From: an uncultured Pseudomonadales bacterium
Lineage (GTDB): Bacteria > Pseudomonadota > Gammaproteobacteria > Pseudomonadales > Azotimanducaceae
Reading direction: 5' to 3'
Length of the DNA stretch: 64,000 nt
Assembly: GCA_958296195.1 (NCBI GenBank)
Contig: OY282455.1
Location: forward strand, 3,286,001 to 3,350,000
A program made the position numbers and the translations under genes. Positions 51,227 to 60,080 of the stretch are shown here, in pieces. The notes beneath the pieces were generated by a model. The model saw only the letters and a list, made by a program, of their open reading frames with translations. It did not search any database and had not been told where the DNA came from. Position 1 is the first letter of the stretch. Each line of letters opens with the position of its first letter.

Positions 51227-52339
51227 CTAAGACTTCCGATCCTGCAAACGTTTTTCAAGCCGGGCCACCCGGCGCACAAGTTCATCAAGCCGCCGGAAGC
51301 GCAAGGCGTTGCGTTTCCAAGCCGCGCTGACGTCATGAATGACGCCGCCGGAATAAACGCCAGGCTTGTCGATCGACCTCGACACATGGGTGCAGCCGCT
51401 GACGGTGACGCCATCGCAAATGCGGATGGGCTTGTCGCCGCCAACGCCCACCATGCCGGCCAACACGCAGCCGCGCCCGATCTCCGTGCTGCCGACGATG
51501 CCAACGCAGCCGCAAATCACGCTGTGGGCGCCGATGCGGCAGTTGTGGCCGATCTGCACCTGATTGTCAATCTTGACGCCGTCCTCGATCACCGTGTCTT
51601 CGATGGCGCCCCGGTCGATGGCGGTGGCGGCGCCGACGCTCACGTCCCGGCCAATGCTCACGCCGCCAAGCTGGGCAATGGGCGTCAGAGCGCCGTCTTC
51701 GTCCCGAGCGAAGCCGAAGCCGTCCGCGCCGATGACGGCAGCGGCGTGAATGGTGGAGCCGGCACCCACTTTGACGTCATCGTAGAGGGTGGCGTTGGCC
51801 ATGATCCGCACACCTTGGCCGAGCCGGCAGCGGGCGCCAATGACGGCGTTGGCGCAAACGCGGGCCTCGGGGCCCACCTCGGTTTCCGGCCCCACCGTTA
51901 CGCCAGGGCCGATGTGGGCGCTGGCGTCAACTTGGGCGCTCGGAGCAATGCAGGCGCTGGGATGCACACCGGCGTTCAGGGCGGCGGGCCGCTCCCACAG
52001 GCGCGACGCTCGAGCGAACGCCAAATAGGGGTCAGCCACCACCAAGGCGTTGGTGGGGCAAGCAGCGACGTCCGCGCTGCGCAGGATGACCGCGGACGCC
52101 TGGGTGGCGGCCAAGCCCTCCCGATAGGCGGGGTTGGTCAGATGGGTGACTTGCCCCGGCTGCGCCGTGCGGAGGGCGCCCATGCCGGATATCGTCACGT
52201 TCGCGTCCCCGACCAGCCTAGCGCCCAACCGTTCGGCCAACTCACCGAGACAGAGGGAGCGCGTGGACCCGGACGACACTTGTGAACCGAAATGCCGGAC
52301 GCTTCGCCGCTGAACAGGCCGTGCCGGCGATGGGTGCAT
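51227..52339 (-). CDS. lpxD: UDP-3-O-acylglucosamine N-acyltransferase
   Basis: 370 residues at the annotated start. The first 25 or so residues are not family-like, so a downstream start near LCLGELAERLGARL is possible. The N-terminal uridine-binding domain is followed by hexapeptide-repeat beta-helix turns from HPSACIAPSAQVD onward. FGFARDEDG and KIDNQVQIGHNCRIGAHSVI include the catalytic His. A C-terminal helix (RLDELVRRVARLEKRL) closes the trimer. LpxD N-acylates UDP-3-O-acyl-glucosamine in lipid A synthesis. Confidence 0.93.
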   Translation of the reverse strand: MHPSPARPVQRRSVRHFGSQVSSGSTRSLCLGELAERLGARLVGDANVTISGMGALRTAQPGQVTHLTNPAYREGLAATQASAVILRSADVAACPTNALVVADPYLAFARASRLWERPAALNAGVHPSACIAPSAQVDASAHIGPGVTVGPETEVGPEARVCANAVIGARCRLGQGVRIMANATLYDDVKVGAGSTIHAAAVIGADGFGFARDEDGALTPIAQLGGVSIGRDVSVGAATAIDRGAIEDTVIEDGVKIDNQVQIGHNCRIGAHSVICGCVGIVGSTEIGRGCVLAGMVGVGGDKPIRICDGVTVSGCTHVSRSIDKPGVYSGGVIHDVSAAWKRNALRFRRLDELVRRVARLEKRLQDRKS

Positions 52340-52351
52340 TCGGCAAGTCGG

Positions 52352-52882
52352 TCACGACCCGGAGGGCGCGTCGGCTTCCCGCTTTTCGTTGAGCTTTTCG
52401 GTGACCCGACGAGTGATGTCGTGCTTGGGATTGACGTACCTGAGGCTGGCGCGCTCCAGCACCACATCATAGCCCTCAAGCTCAATGAGGTCCTTCAGCA
52501 CCGCGTTCACCTTCGGCGACATCACCTGCAGCAGGTCCTGACGCCGGTCCTCAAGGGCCTTTTGCAGCTTGTTGACCAAGAACTGATAGTCCAGCCGCTT
52601 GTCTTCAATGCCCTTCTCCAGCTTGCGCCTTTCAGTGGGGCTCATGACCTCACCATCGGTCTCCAGCTGCTCCTGCATTTTCTGGATTTCCTCGCCGAGG
52701 GCGTTGACTTCGCTCTCCTCCTTCTTGAGCTCCGTTTGTGCTTGCTCCAGCAGGGCTTTGGCCTCTTCGCTGGACACCAGCGCCCGCTGCGTGTCCAACA
52801 CCGCAATTTTCAACTCCGCCGAGGCGAAGGCGGAAGCGAGGCAGAGTCCCAACAGGGCCGATCGAACGAACCTTTTAGTCAC
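52352..52882 (-). CDS. OmpH/Skp-like periplasmic chaperone
   Basis: 176 residues with a signal peptide (MTKRFVRSALLGLCLASAFA, cleavage after SAFASA). The mature part begins ELKIAVLDTQRALVSSEEAKALLEQ and is followed by a long charged coiled coil (about 45-130), as in Skp, which holds unfolded outer-membrane proteins in its tentacles. It lies between bamA and lpxD as in most gammaproteobacteria. The C-terminal VGLEYDV-type strand reads LIELEGYDVVLERASLRYV. Confidence 0.9.
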   Translation of the reverse strand: MTKRFVRSALLGLCLASAFASAELKIAVLDTQRALVSSEEAKALLEQAQTELKKEESEVNALGEEIQKMQEQLETDGEVMSPTERRKLEKGIEDKRLDYQFLVNKLQKALEDRRQDLLQVMSPKVNAVLKDLIELEGYDVVLERASLRYVNPKHDITRRVTEKLNEKREADAPSGS

Positions 52883-52934
52883 GAAACAACTCCTTGCCGG
52901 CAGGGCATGGGCCTAACATCGGGCGCATTCTACA

Positions 52935-55328
52935 TCAGAACGTGCGGCCAAGCTCAAACTGAAAACGCTCCTCCTCGTCTATGTCCTTGGTGTTGAAGGG
53001 TCTGGCGATGCCGAACGACATGGGGCCCATCGCGGTGAGCCAAGTGACTCCGAAGCCAACGGAGTAGCGGAACTCATCAAGGTCGAAGCCGAAGCAGTTG
53101 ACGCTCACGTCCGGGCAATCGGTGTTGAAGACGTTGCCGGCATCGACGAACAGCACCGGGCGGAACTGCCGGTTGTCCTGCATGAAGGGGAAATTGAGGA
53201 TGATCTCCGCCGAAGCCTCCACGAGCAGGTTGCCGCCGAAGGGGTCGCCGCGGGGGCGTAGGAAGCCGGCCGGCAACTCCGTTCCCTCGCTGTCAACCGT
53301 CGGGTTGGTGGTGCGCGGCCCCAAGGTCGATTGCTCGAAGCCGCGGATGGAGCCGAAGCCGCCGGCGAAGAAGTGCTCGTAGAAGGGCAGCGAGTTGGTC
53401 TTGGCGTAGCCGTCCCCGTAGCCCACCTCCGTACGGATGCGCAAGGCCATGTTGCCGATGAAGGGGAAGTACTGCTCGCCTCGGTAGGTTATCTTCCAGA
53501 ACTCCAGGTCGCTGCCGGGAATGGAGGCTTGCAGGCCCAAGGACTGGGACCGGCCGCGGGTGGGGAACAACCCGCGGTTGAGGGTGGAGGACTGCCAACC
53601 CAGATTGAGCTTGAAGTTCAGGAAGTCGTCGCCGTTGTCTTGCAGGAATTCCGTGATCTCCTGAGCGGGGTAGCGGCCCTCCGTCAGGCTGGTCCTCTCG
53701 ACGGTGCCGCCGAAGCTGATTCGCTGGGTTTCGCCGATGGGAAAGCCGAAGGTGACGCCAACGCCCACGGCGTCCGTGCTGTAGCGGGCGATGTTGCGCT
53801 CATCGAAGTCCAGCCTTCGGAAGTAGGCGTTGAAGCCCCGGCTGATGCCGTCCAACGTGTAGTAGGGGTTGAAGTAGTTGAAGCTGGCCGACTTCTGGTA
53901 GCTGGATGCGGAAAGACCCAAACCCAAGCTGTTGCCCGTGCCGAACACGTTGTTCTCCTGATAGTTGCCGCCCACCACCAAGCCCCAGCCCTGGCTGTAG
54001 CCCAAGGTCGCGGAAATGCTGCCGGAAGGCTGCTCATCCACGTTAAAGGCCACATCGACCTGATCATCGGTGCCCGGCACCGCCGGCGTCTCCACGTTGA
54101 CCTCGCTGAAGTAGCCGAGGCGTTCGAGACGCACCTTGGACAGGTCGATCTGCGCCGTCGAGGCCCAACCGCCCTCCATTTGGCGCATCTCCCGACGCAT
54201 CACCTCGTCCTGCGTAATGCGGTTGCCGGTGAAGCTGATGCGGCGCACATAGGCGCGCTTGCCGGCGTCGATCATGAAGTTGACATCGACCAGGCCGTCA
54301 TCGCCCACCCTGGGCACACCGCCGGCCGAGGCGAAGGTGTAGCCGGCGTTGCCAAGGGCGGCCTCCAGGCGGTCCTCCGTCGCGGTCACCAACTGCTGGG
54401 AGAACACCTGCCCTTGGGCGACGAGCACCAGTGCCCGCAGATTCTCCGGGCGCACGTCGTTCAGTTCCCCAAGCACGTTGACCTCATCGATGACGTACTT
54501 GCTGCCCTCCTCCACGTTCATGGAGATATAGACTTGGCGCTTGTCCGGCGTGACGCTCACTTGGGTGGAGTTGATGTCGAACTCCACATAGCCGCGGTCC
54601 TTGTAGTGGGACTCCAGCTTCTCCAAGTCGCCGGAGAGCTTTTCGCGGCTGTACTTGTCGTTGTTGCGGAAGAACGAAAACAACGTCGGATGGCTGAGCT
54701 CCATCACATCCAGCAATTCCGCTTCGGAGAACGCCTCGGTGCCGACGATGTTGATGTGGCGAATGCCGGAGGTCTTGCCCTCCTCGATCTCGATGCTGAT
54801 CGCCACCCGGTTGCGCGGCAACTGCTCCACCTTGGTTTCGATGGCGGCGCCGTAGCGGCCTTGGGAGACGTACTGGCGCTCCAGCTCCAGGCCCATCCTT
54901 TCGAGCGTGGCCTGCTTGAAGATCTCCCCCTCGCTCAAGCCTTGCTGGGAAAGCCCTTCGAGGAGGGCCTCGGTCTTGATGGCCTTGTTGCCGTCGAGCT
55001 CGATGGACTCAATGGCTGGACGCTCCGCCACTGTCACCACCAACGCATCGCCGTCCCGCGCCATGCTGATGTCGTCAAAGTAGCCAGTGGCGAACAGCAG
55101 CCGAATGAGCTCGCGAACCGCCACTTCATCCACGGCATCCCCAACCTTGATGGGCAAGGTGTTGAACACCGTGCCTGCGGACACCCGCTGCAAGCCCTGC
55201 AGGCGGATGTCCGTAATGATGAAGGCGTCCGCCCCGGCCGGCGAGGCCGAAGCGAACAGCAGCGCCGCCATCAGCCCGGCCAGCGTTCGGGACAGGCTCA
55301 TTCGGGGCATTCTGCGGAGGGGCGGCAC
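52935..55328 (-). CDS. bamA: Outer-membrane assembly factor BamA
   Basis: 797 residues, the usual length. A signal peptide (LAGLMAALLFASASPAGA) precedes five POTRA domains (about 35-430; the first starts FIITDIRLQGLQRVSAGTVFN). The 16-stranded Omp85 barrel follows, with the conserved loop-6 motif GSIRGFEQSTLGPR and a C-terminal strand ending FELGRTF. BamA inserts beta-barrel proteins, including the TonB receptors of this window. The start could be any of three nearby ATG codons before the signal peptide. It follows rseP by 1 nt, with skp downstream. Confidence 0.96.
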   Translation of the reverse strand: MPPLRRMPRMSLSRTLAGLMAALLFASASPAGADAFIITDIRLQGLQRVSAGTVFNTLPIKVGDAVDEVAVRELIRLLFATGYFDDISMARDGDALVVTVAERPAIESIELDGNKAIKTEALLEGLSQQGLSEGEIFKQATLERMGLELERQYVSQGRYGAAIETKVEQLPRNRVAISIEIEEGKTSGIRHINIVGTEAFSEAELLDVMELSHPTLFSFFRNNDKYSREKLSGDLEKLESHYKDRGYVEFDINSTQVSVTPDKRQVYISMNVEEGSKYVIDEVNVLGELNDVRPENLRALVLVAQGQVFSQQLVTATEDRLEAALGNAGYTFASAGGVPRVGDDGLVDVNFMIDAGKRAYVRRISFTGNRITQDEVMRREMRQMEGGWASTAQIDLSKVRLERLGYFSEVNVETPAVPGTDDQVDVAFNVDEQPSGSISATLGYSQGWGLVVGGNYQENNVFGTGNSLGLGLSASSYQKSASFNYFNPYYTLDGISRGFNAYFRRLDFDERNIARYSTDAVGVGVTFGFPIGETQRISFGGTVERTSLTEGRYPAQEITEFLQDNGDDFLNFKLNLGWQSSTLNRGLFPTRGRSQSLGLQASIPGSDLEFWKITYRGEQYFPFIGNMALRIRTEVGYGDGYAKTNSLPFYEHFFAGGFGSIRGFEQSTLGPRTTNPTVDSEGTELPAGFLRPRGDPFGGNLLVEASAEIILNFPFMQDNRQFRPVLFVDAGNVFNTDCPDVSVNCFGFDLDEFRYSVGFGVTWLTAMGPMSFGIARPFNTKDIDEEERFQFELGRTF

Positions 55329-55329
55329 T

Positions 55330-56658
55330 CTACAGAAACCGCAGAAAGTCGTTCACGAACACCAGCGCCATCAGACCGCCGAGCAACACCACGCCCACCG
55401 AAGCGCCCACCGATTGCACCCTCTCCGGCACGGGCCGCCGCATGACGATTTCCGCCAAGCAGTAAGCCACATGCCCGCCGTCCAGCAAGGGAATCGGCAG
55501 CAGGTTCAGCACACCGAGGGATATGCTGAGCAGCGCCAAGATGCTCAAATAGGCGGTCCAGCCGACTTGGGCCGAGTCCCCCGCCACTTTGGCAATGGTG
55601 ACCGGCCCACCTAGGTTCCTAGGCGACAATTGCCCAAACAGCAGCTTGCCGAGATGGTCCAGCATCAGCGCCGAGGTGGCGAAGGTTTCCGCCACGCCCT
55701 CGCCTACGGCCTCAAAGGGACCATGTCGAACCCGCACCACGGGAGCGGCAATGCCAACAAAGCCCAGCTCGCGGCCGTCCTCCAGCCGCCGCGCCTCAGG
55801 CGTCACACGCGCTTCCAGCAACAGGCCGCCGCGCACGAAGGCCCATTGCATGGGCTGGCCCGGCGCAGCCTGCACCGCTTTCACCAGATCGGTCCAAGTC
55901 TCCATCGCAACGCCGTCTATGGACGCCACCCGGTCCCAAGGCCGAATGCCGGCGCGGTGGGCGGGATAGCCTTCCTGCACGGTCTCGATCACCGCCAAGT
56001 CCGCCGGCTTAAGGCCCAAGGCGGCGAACATATCCGGGTCCACCGCATCCCCCAACCAGTCCGTCACCGGCACTTCAATGATCCGCTCCTCATCGGCACC
56101 CAAGTCTCTGGCGCCGATGCCGATGACGGACGTGTCCCCCAGATGCTCCGCCAGCGCCATCCCGACTTGCCGCCAACTATTCACCGACTTGCCGTCAATG
56201 GAGACGATGCGCTGATAGTCCGGCAGGCCGGCCGCTTGGGCGGGGCCGGGCTGCTCCGCCCGCCCGACCATGGGCGGAATGCTGATGCTTCCGGCCAGCG
56301 CCAGCACGACGTAAACCAACAGGGCGAGAACGATGTTGGCGGCCGGGCCGGCCAAGGCGATGGCCAAGCGCCACCAGACGCTGAGCCGGTTGAAGGTCAG
56401 GTCCTCGGCGCCGACCTCCAAGTCCTTCTGCTGCGGGTCCCGCTCATCAAGCATGCGCACATAGCCGCCAAGGGGGATGGCGGCGATGGCGAACTCCGTG
56501 CCGCGGCGGTCCTTGCGGGACCAAAGCGCCTTGCCGAAGCCGACCGAGAACTTGAGGATCCGCACCCCGGACCAACGCGCCACCAAGTAGTGGCCGTACT
56601 CGTGGAAGGTCACCAGCACGCCCAGCGTGATGATGAACGCCAATGGATAGATCAGCAT
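55330..56658 (-). CDS. rseP: Site-2 intramembrane metalloprotease RseP
   Basis: 442 residues from ATG 56658. The zinc site FHEYGHYLVARWSG is in the first membrane helix. Two PDZ domains lie in the periplasmic part (near 120 and 220), and the third ligand region NLLPIPLLDGGHVAYC is in the third helix (near 390). RseP cuts RseA during the sigma-E envelope stress response and clears signal peptides. Only 90 nt separate it from cdsA, where dxr is normally found. Confidence 0.95.
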   Translation of the reverse strand: MLIYPLAFIITLGVLVTFHEYGHYLVARWSGVRILKFSVGFGKALWSRKDRRGTEFAIAAIPLGGYVRMLDERDPQQKDLEVGAEDLTFNRLSVWWRLAIALAGPAANIVLALLVYVVLALAGSISIPPMVGRAEQPGPAQAAGLPDYQRIVSIDGKSVNSWRQVGMALAEHLGDTSVIGIGARDLGADEERIIEVPVTDWLGDAVDPDMFAALGLKPADLAVIETVQEGYPAHRAGIRPWDRVASIDGVAMETWTDLVKAVQAAPGQPMQWAFVRGGLLLEARVTPEARRLEDGRELGFVGIAAPVVRVRHGPFEAVGEGVAETFATSALMLDHLGKLLFGQLSPRNLGGPVTIAKVAGDSAQVGWTAYLSILALLSISLGVLNLLPIPLLDGGHVAYCLAEIVMRRPVPERVQSVGASVGVVLLGGLMALVFVNDFLRFL

Positions 56659-56748
56659 GACCGCCGCATTGCGCAAGTTGGCGCCAATGTTAAACGATTC
56701 GCGGCCATGCGCCTATCAAGCCGCGGCAAACTTCCCGGCGGCGCCAAT

Positions 56749-57540
56749 TCAACCAGCCGACAACAGCAAGGCGAAAATCGGCAGCACCGCCAGCGCCGAG
56801 TCGACGCGGTCCAGCACGCCGCCATGCCCCGGCAGCAGGGTGCCCGAGTCCTTGGTTCCGGCCTCCCGCTTCAGCAGGCTCTCCAGCAAGTCGCCAAAGA
56901 CGCCAAGGGCAATCAACGCCAGCGTCAGGCCGGCCCAAAACCAACTCAGCCGCCCCCATGCGGCCAAGGCGCCGCCGCAAACCAGGGCGCTCAGCAAGGC
57001 CCCACCGGCAACGCCCTCCCAAGTCTTGCCAGGACTCAAGCGCGGCGCCAGCTTGCGCCGCCCCCATGCCCGGCCGGTGAAGTAAGCCCCCACATCCGCC
57101 ACTCCCACGAGCAGCAGCAACCAAATCAGCCAAGGCGCTCCTTGAGGCTGCTCCCGAATGACTAGGGCACCGACCCAAGCGCAGCCAATGACCGCAACGC
57201 CCAACACCGCCAAAACCCACTGCCGCCCCCAAAATCTTCTGCCAGCCGGATACGCCAGTATGACGGCCACGGCCACGGCCCAAACAACCAAGCCAAGCCA
57301 AGGCACCCAAGCCCGCGCCGCGGCGCTGCCGTAAGCAACCGCGAAGGCAACCACCACGGCAGCCACATAGAGCACCCGCCCACGTTTCGTCTCCAAGCCC
57401 GCGCAGCCGGCCCATTCCCAAGCCGCCAGCGCCCCGACAACGGCAAAGGCCGCAGCCAACCAAACCACCGGCAACAAATAAACGCCGGCCGCCACCGCCA
57501 AGGCCAAGCAAATTCCGGTGATGACGCGGTTTTTGAGCAT
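56749..57540 (-). CDS. cdsA: Phosphatidate cytidylyltransferase
   Basis: 263 residues with about eight hydrophobic helices. The signature S-x(2)-K-R-x(4)-K-D region appears as RLSPGKTWEGVAGGALLSAL with LKREAGTKDSGTLLPGHGGVLDRVDSAL, the conserved CDS-family end that carries metal-binding Asp residues. It makes CDP-diacylglycerol from phosphatidate and CTP. It precedes rseP on the minus strand. Upstream lies inserted DNA rather than uppS directly. Confidence 0.93.
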   Translation of the reverse strand: MLKNRVITGICLALAVAAGVYLLPVVWLAAAFAVVGALAAWEWAGCAGLETKRGRVLYVAAVVVAFAVAYGSAAARAWVPWLGLVVWAVAVAVILAYPAGRRFWGRQWVLAVLGVAVIGCAWVGALVIREQPQGAPWLIWLLLLVGVADVGAYFTGRAWGRRKLAPRLSPGKTWEGVAGGALLSALVCGGALAAWGRLSWFWAGLTLALIALGVFGDLLESLLKREAGTKDSGTLLPGHGGVLDRVDSALAVLPIFALLLSAG

Positions 57541-57587
57541 TCACCAACCTTTCCAACGTAGATTGGGCTGGCGCAGGCCGTAGTCAA

Positions 57588-58187
57588 TCAAGCGTTGGCG
57601 GCGCCATGAGAGGTATGGGCCGCACCGGACTCGAAGGGTTGGTAGGGCGCAGCGTTGGAGAGGGCCTTGTCCACATTGACATCGCAGACATGGCCGCAGG
57701 CCCGGCGGAACGGCCCGATGGGGTAAATGCTGTCGTGAGTGTAGGCACTGCGCACCAAGTCGTTGTGGCTGAGCAGGTCAACGACGCGAAGTTTCGGCGG
57801 CTCATCGGCCTCAATGGACAGCCGCCGTTGCCGAAAGCGAGAGAGGTCCTCACTGCTTAGGGCGGAGGAATCCGCTTCATGGGGGACCATGTCGGCCTCG
57901 AGATGCAAGAACCGACGCCCCAAGGCGGCGTGCAGGGTGGCCCGGCGCGATGTGCCGAAAACCAAGTCCACCGCAGCCAGCAGCGGCGGCACGGCGGCCA
58001 GCGACACGCCAACCCAGGTGTCGGAGTTGGCGAGGAGGGCGGCCACCGCCGATGAGCCGAAGATGACTTGCAGCGCGGCGATGCAGGTATGCCAAGCTTC
58101 AAAGTAGGACTGGCGGCGCTGGTGATAGCGCACCGAGCGCCGGACGCCGAACAATTGTTGGTAGAAGCCTCTGTATGTCTCGGACAT
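57588..58187 (-). CDS. Two-TM SLATT-like protein of unknown function
   Basis: 199 residues. A basic N-terminus (VRRSVRYHQRRQSYFEAWH) leads into two adjacent hydrophobic helices (about 33-52 and 56-75: IAALQVIFGSSAVAALL, GVSLAAVPPLLAAVDLVFG). A long cytoplasmic helical part follows with HAALGRRFLHLEADM. The two-helix hairpin followed by A-x-x-H-x-x-L-x-x-x-(F/Y)-x-x-L resembles SLATT-domain proteins, which are linked to membrane-acting conflict systems. That assignment is tentative. It lies in the insertion between cdsA and uppS, next to a small ORF and the HipA-like gene. Confidence 0.55.
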   Translation of the reverse strand: MSETYRGFYQQLFGVRRSVRYHQRRQSYFEAWHTCIAALQVIFGSSAVAALLANSDTWVGVSLAAVPPLLAAVDLVFGTSRRATLHAALGRRFLHLEADMVPHEADSSALSSEDLSRFRQRRLSIEADEPPKLRVVDLLSHNDLVRSAYTHDSIYPIGPFRRACGHVCDVNVDKALSNAAPYQPFESGAAHTSHGAANA

Positions 58188-58212
58188 GACGGGATTCTCC
58201 CTCCGGTAAGTA

Positions 58213-58425
58213 TCAGGAACCTTTCCCCTTAGATTTAGGCGGCGGCTCCGGTGGCATAGCGGTGTCCGTTACCTCGGTGCCCGCTACCTCGTAGTTTCTG
58301 GAGTTGTCCCTAACGACCTGTCCAACATCTAGATCCCGGGACTCGACGAGTCTTTGTCCAGCGAATTCCCGCGCATCGGGAGGCCGCGGCTTGGTCGGTT
58401 TGCTGCCTGAATCGCGCTTGGGCAT
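58213..58425 (-). CDS. Small polar protein upstream of the SLATT-like gene
   Basis: 70 codons from ATG 58425. The product is short, charged and proline-rich (KPTKPRPPDAREF, PPEPPPKSKGKGS) with no hydrophobic segment. It ends 25 nt before the SLATT-like start, so the two may be an operon. The ribosome-binding site is weak and I recognise no family. It could be a small partner or simply an open frame. Confidence 0.4.
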   Translation of the reverse strand: MPKRDSGSKPTKPRPPDAREFAGQRLVESRDLDVGQVVRDNSRNYEVAGTEVTDTAMPPEPPPKSKGKGS

Positions 58426-58667
58426 TGACTCGATCAACAAGATTCGCAAGTTGGCAAACACCTTAAAGGATGGCGACAGGGCGCACAAGGCAACTGGCGG
58501 CCCGTTCGTCGCACTGTTGCCTCCGCGACATGGAGACGCAGCGCACCTCCGCCGCAACCCTCGCCTTGAAGCTGCCGGAACTGAGCCAAACTTTGGCGAG
58601 CGCAAGCCATGCGATACTCTAGACGGCATTGCCGCCGGGGCGCATCCCAGACGCATAGGTCAAGCGC

Positions 58668-60065
58668 ATGAGCAAGTTGGGAATAGACATTCTGCTGCAC
58701 GAACAACGGCTGGCGCATTTGCCCTTGGCCCCCTCTCCCGGCGCAACCTGCGCCACCCATCTGGAAAGGGCGGGGACGCTGTCCTGCGCTTGGAGTGGCC
58801 CCCCAACCCGTGAAGCGCTGCTGACTTGGCTCAGCAACATCCTGCCGGAGAACGGGCGTGAAGCAGCTTGGCGGGAGCGCAGCCAACGCCGTCTCGAAAA
58901 CCACGGCGGCGACCCCTTTCTGCTCGGGCCTGCGCACCTAATTTGGGGAAACTCTGACGCGGAGTACCCCGGCGCCCTGTCTTTTGCAAGCTGCGGACAG
59001 GATGGGGCGCCCCTGCCCCCTTTCGCCGGCCCGCCGGAACTTCTGGCGGTGGACGACGAGCAGATAGGAAACATGCTGCTGCAGGCGATCATGGAAGTAC
59101 GGCGGTCAGGACCGCGCCGGCTTGCAACCGGCCCCGTAAACGCCGTGTCCTTGAGCGGCGTGCGCCCGAAAATTGGTTTGGCCCTCATCAAGGGCCAATG
59201 GCTCGCGCCGATGGGCGGGCACACCTCCACCCACATAGTGAAAGTTGAGGACGATCAGAACGTACTGCCGGGGGAAGCCTTGCTGGAGTCCGTATGTCAG
59301 CGAGCGCTGTCCTACGCCGGTTTACCCGCCGCGGACACCCGCGCAAGGATCTTTGGCAACGTTCAAGCGGTGGTCAGCAAACGTTCGGATAGGGCCGCTG
59401 ACCCCAAGACCGGCCGCATTGTGCGGCTGCACCAAGAGGAATGGGCGCAAGCCGCCTGCGTTCGTCCCTCGGACAAGTACGACACTCTCGCCGAACGTCC
59501 GCACTGGGGAGACTTGGCGGAACTGCTGCACACCCGCGCCAGCGACCCGACACGGGAGACTACGGCGCTGCTGCGCCTCTTGGTCGCAGCGGTTCTGCTG
59601 GGCCACTGCGATCTCCACCGGAAGAACATCGGCCTCCTGCACACTGACGAAGGCATAGTTTTAGCGCCGGCCTACGATGTGTCCAGCATAGCCGGCGTCA
59701 AGGGGTTCAGCGGACGCTTGGCGGTGGGCGTCATGGGCCAAAACGACCATGTGAGAGTGCATTGGGGCCATTGGCGCCGCCTCGCTGCACAGTGCGGATT
59801 ACCCCTAGAACAGGCCGACGCCGCAGTTCTCAGCGTGGCTAAGGCGTTGCCGGACGCCCTCTCCGAGGCTTGGCGGGCATCCTCTTCCGAGGATGAAGCT
59901 AGGGCTGACGTGCGCCAAGCCGGGGAGAGGCGGCTGAACGAAACATCCCGCCGCTTGAAAGCCAGGATTCACACTCTACTTGCGCACAAAGATGCACCCG
60001 AACTCCGCGACAGGTCCGCTGCAAACTCGCCCAGCACGGCTGTTGATTGCGATAAGAAGCGATGA
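58668..60065 (+). CDS. HipA-like kinase-domain protein
   Basis: 465 residues. HipA layout: an N-terminal region with an EALLTWLSNILPE stretch, then SLSGVRPKIGLAL (the S-x-A-G-x-Q-x-K-like ATP-loop region), THIVKVE, RSDRA, LHQEEWAQA, the catalytic loop LLGHCDLHRKNIGLL (near 310, in place of the usual GNxDxHxKN) and the metal-binding APAYDVSS. HipA kinases phosphorylate glutamyl-tRNA synthetase or other targets and cause dormancy. No HipB-type HTH gene is adjacent. It is oriented against all surrounding genes and interrupts the uppS-cdsA neighbourhood. Confidence 0.8.
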   Translation: MSKLGIDILLHEQRLAHLPLAPSPGATCATHLERAGTLSCAWSGPPTREALLTWLSNILPENGREAAWRERSQRRLENHGGDPFLLGPAHLIWGNSDAEYPGALSFASCGQDGAPLPPFAGPPELLAVDDEQIGNMLLQAIMEVRRSGPRRLATGPVNAVSLSGVRPKIGLALIKGQWLAPMGGHTSTHIVKVEDDQNVLPGEALLESVCQRALSYAGLPAADTRARIFGNVQAVVSKRSDRAADPKTGRIVRLHQEEWAQAACVRPSDKYDTLAERPHWGDLAELLHTRASDPTRETTALLRLLVAAVLLGHCDLHRKNIGLLHTDEGIVLAPAYDVSSIAGVKGFSGRLAVGVMGQNDHVRVHWGHWRRLAAQCGLPLEQADAAVLSVAKALPDALSEAWRASSSEDEARADVRQAGERRLNETSRRLKARIHTLLAHKDAPELRDRSAANSPSTAVDCDKKR

Positions 60066-60080
60066 CGCTGCGCCGCAACC

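Noticed and set aside
53331-55445. A 700-codon open frame on the plus strand opposite bamA, and similar long antisense frames opposite rseP and repeat copy 2.
   Set aside because: These are side effects of high GC content and strong third-position bias on the coding strand. They contain no recognisable domains and overlap genes with clear conserved motifs.
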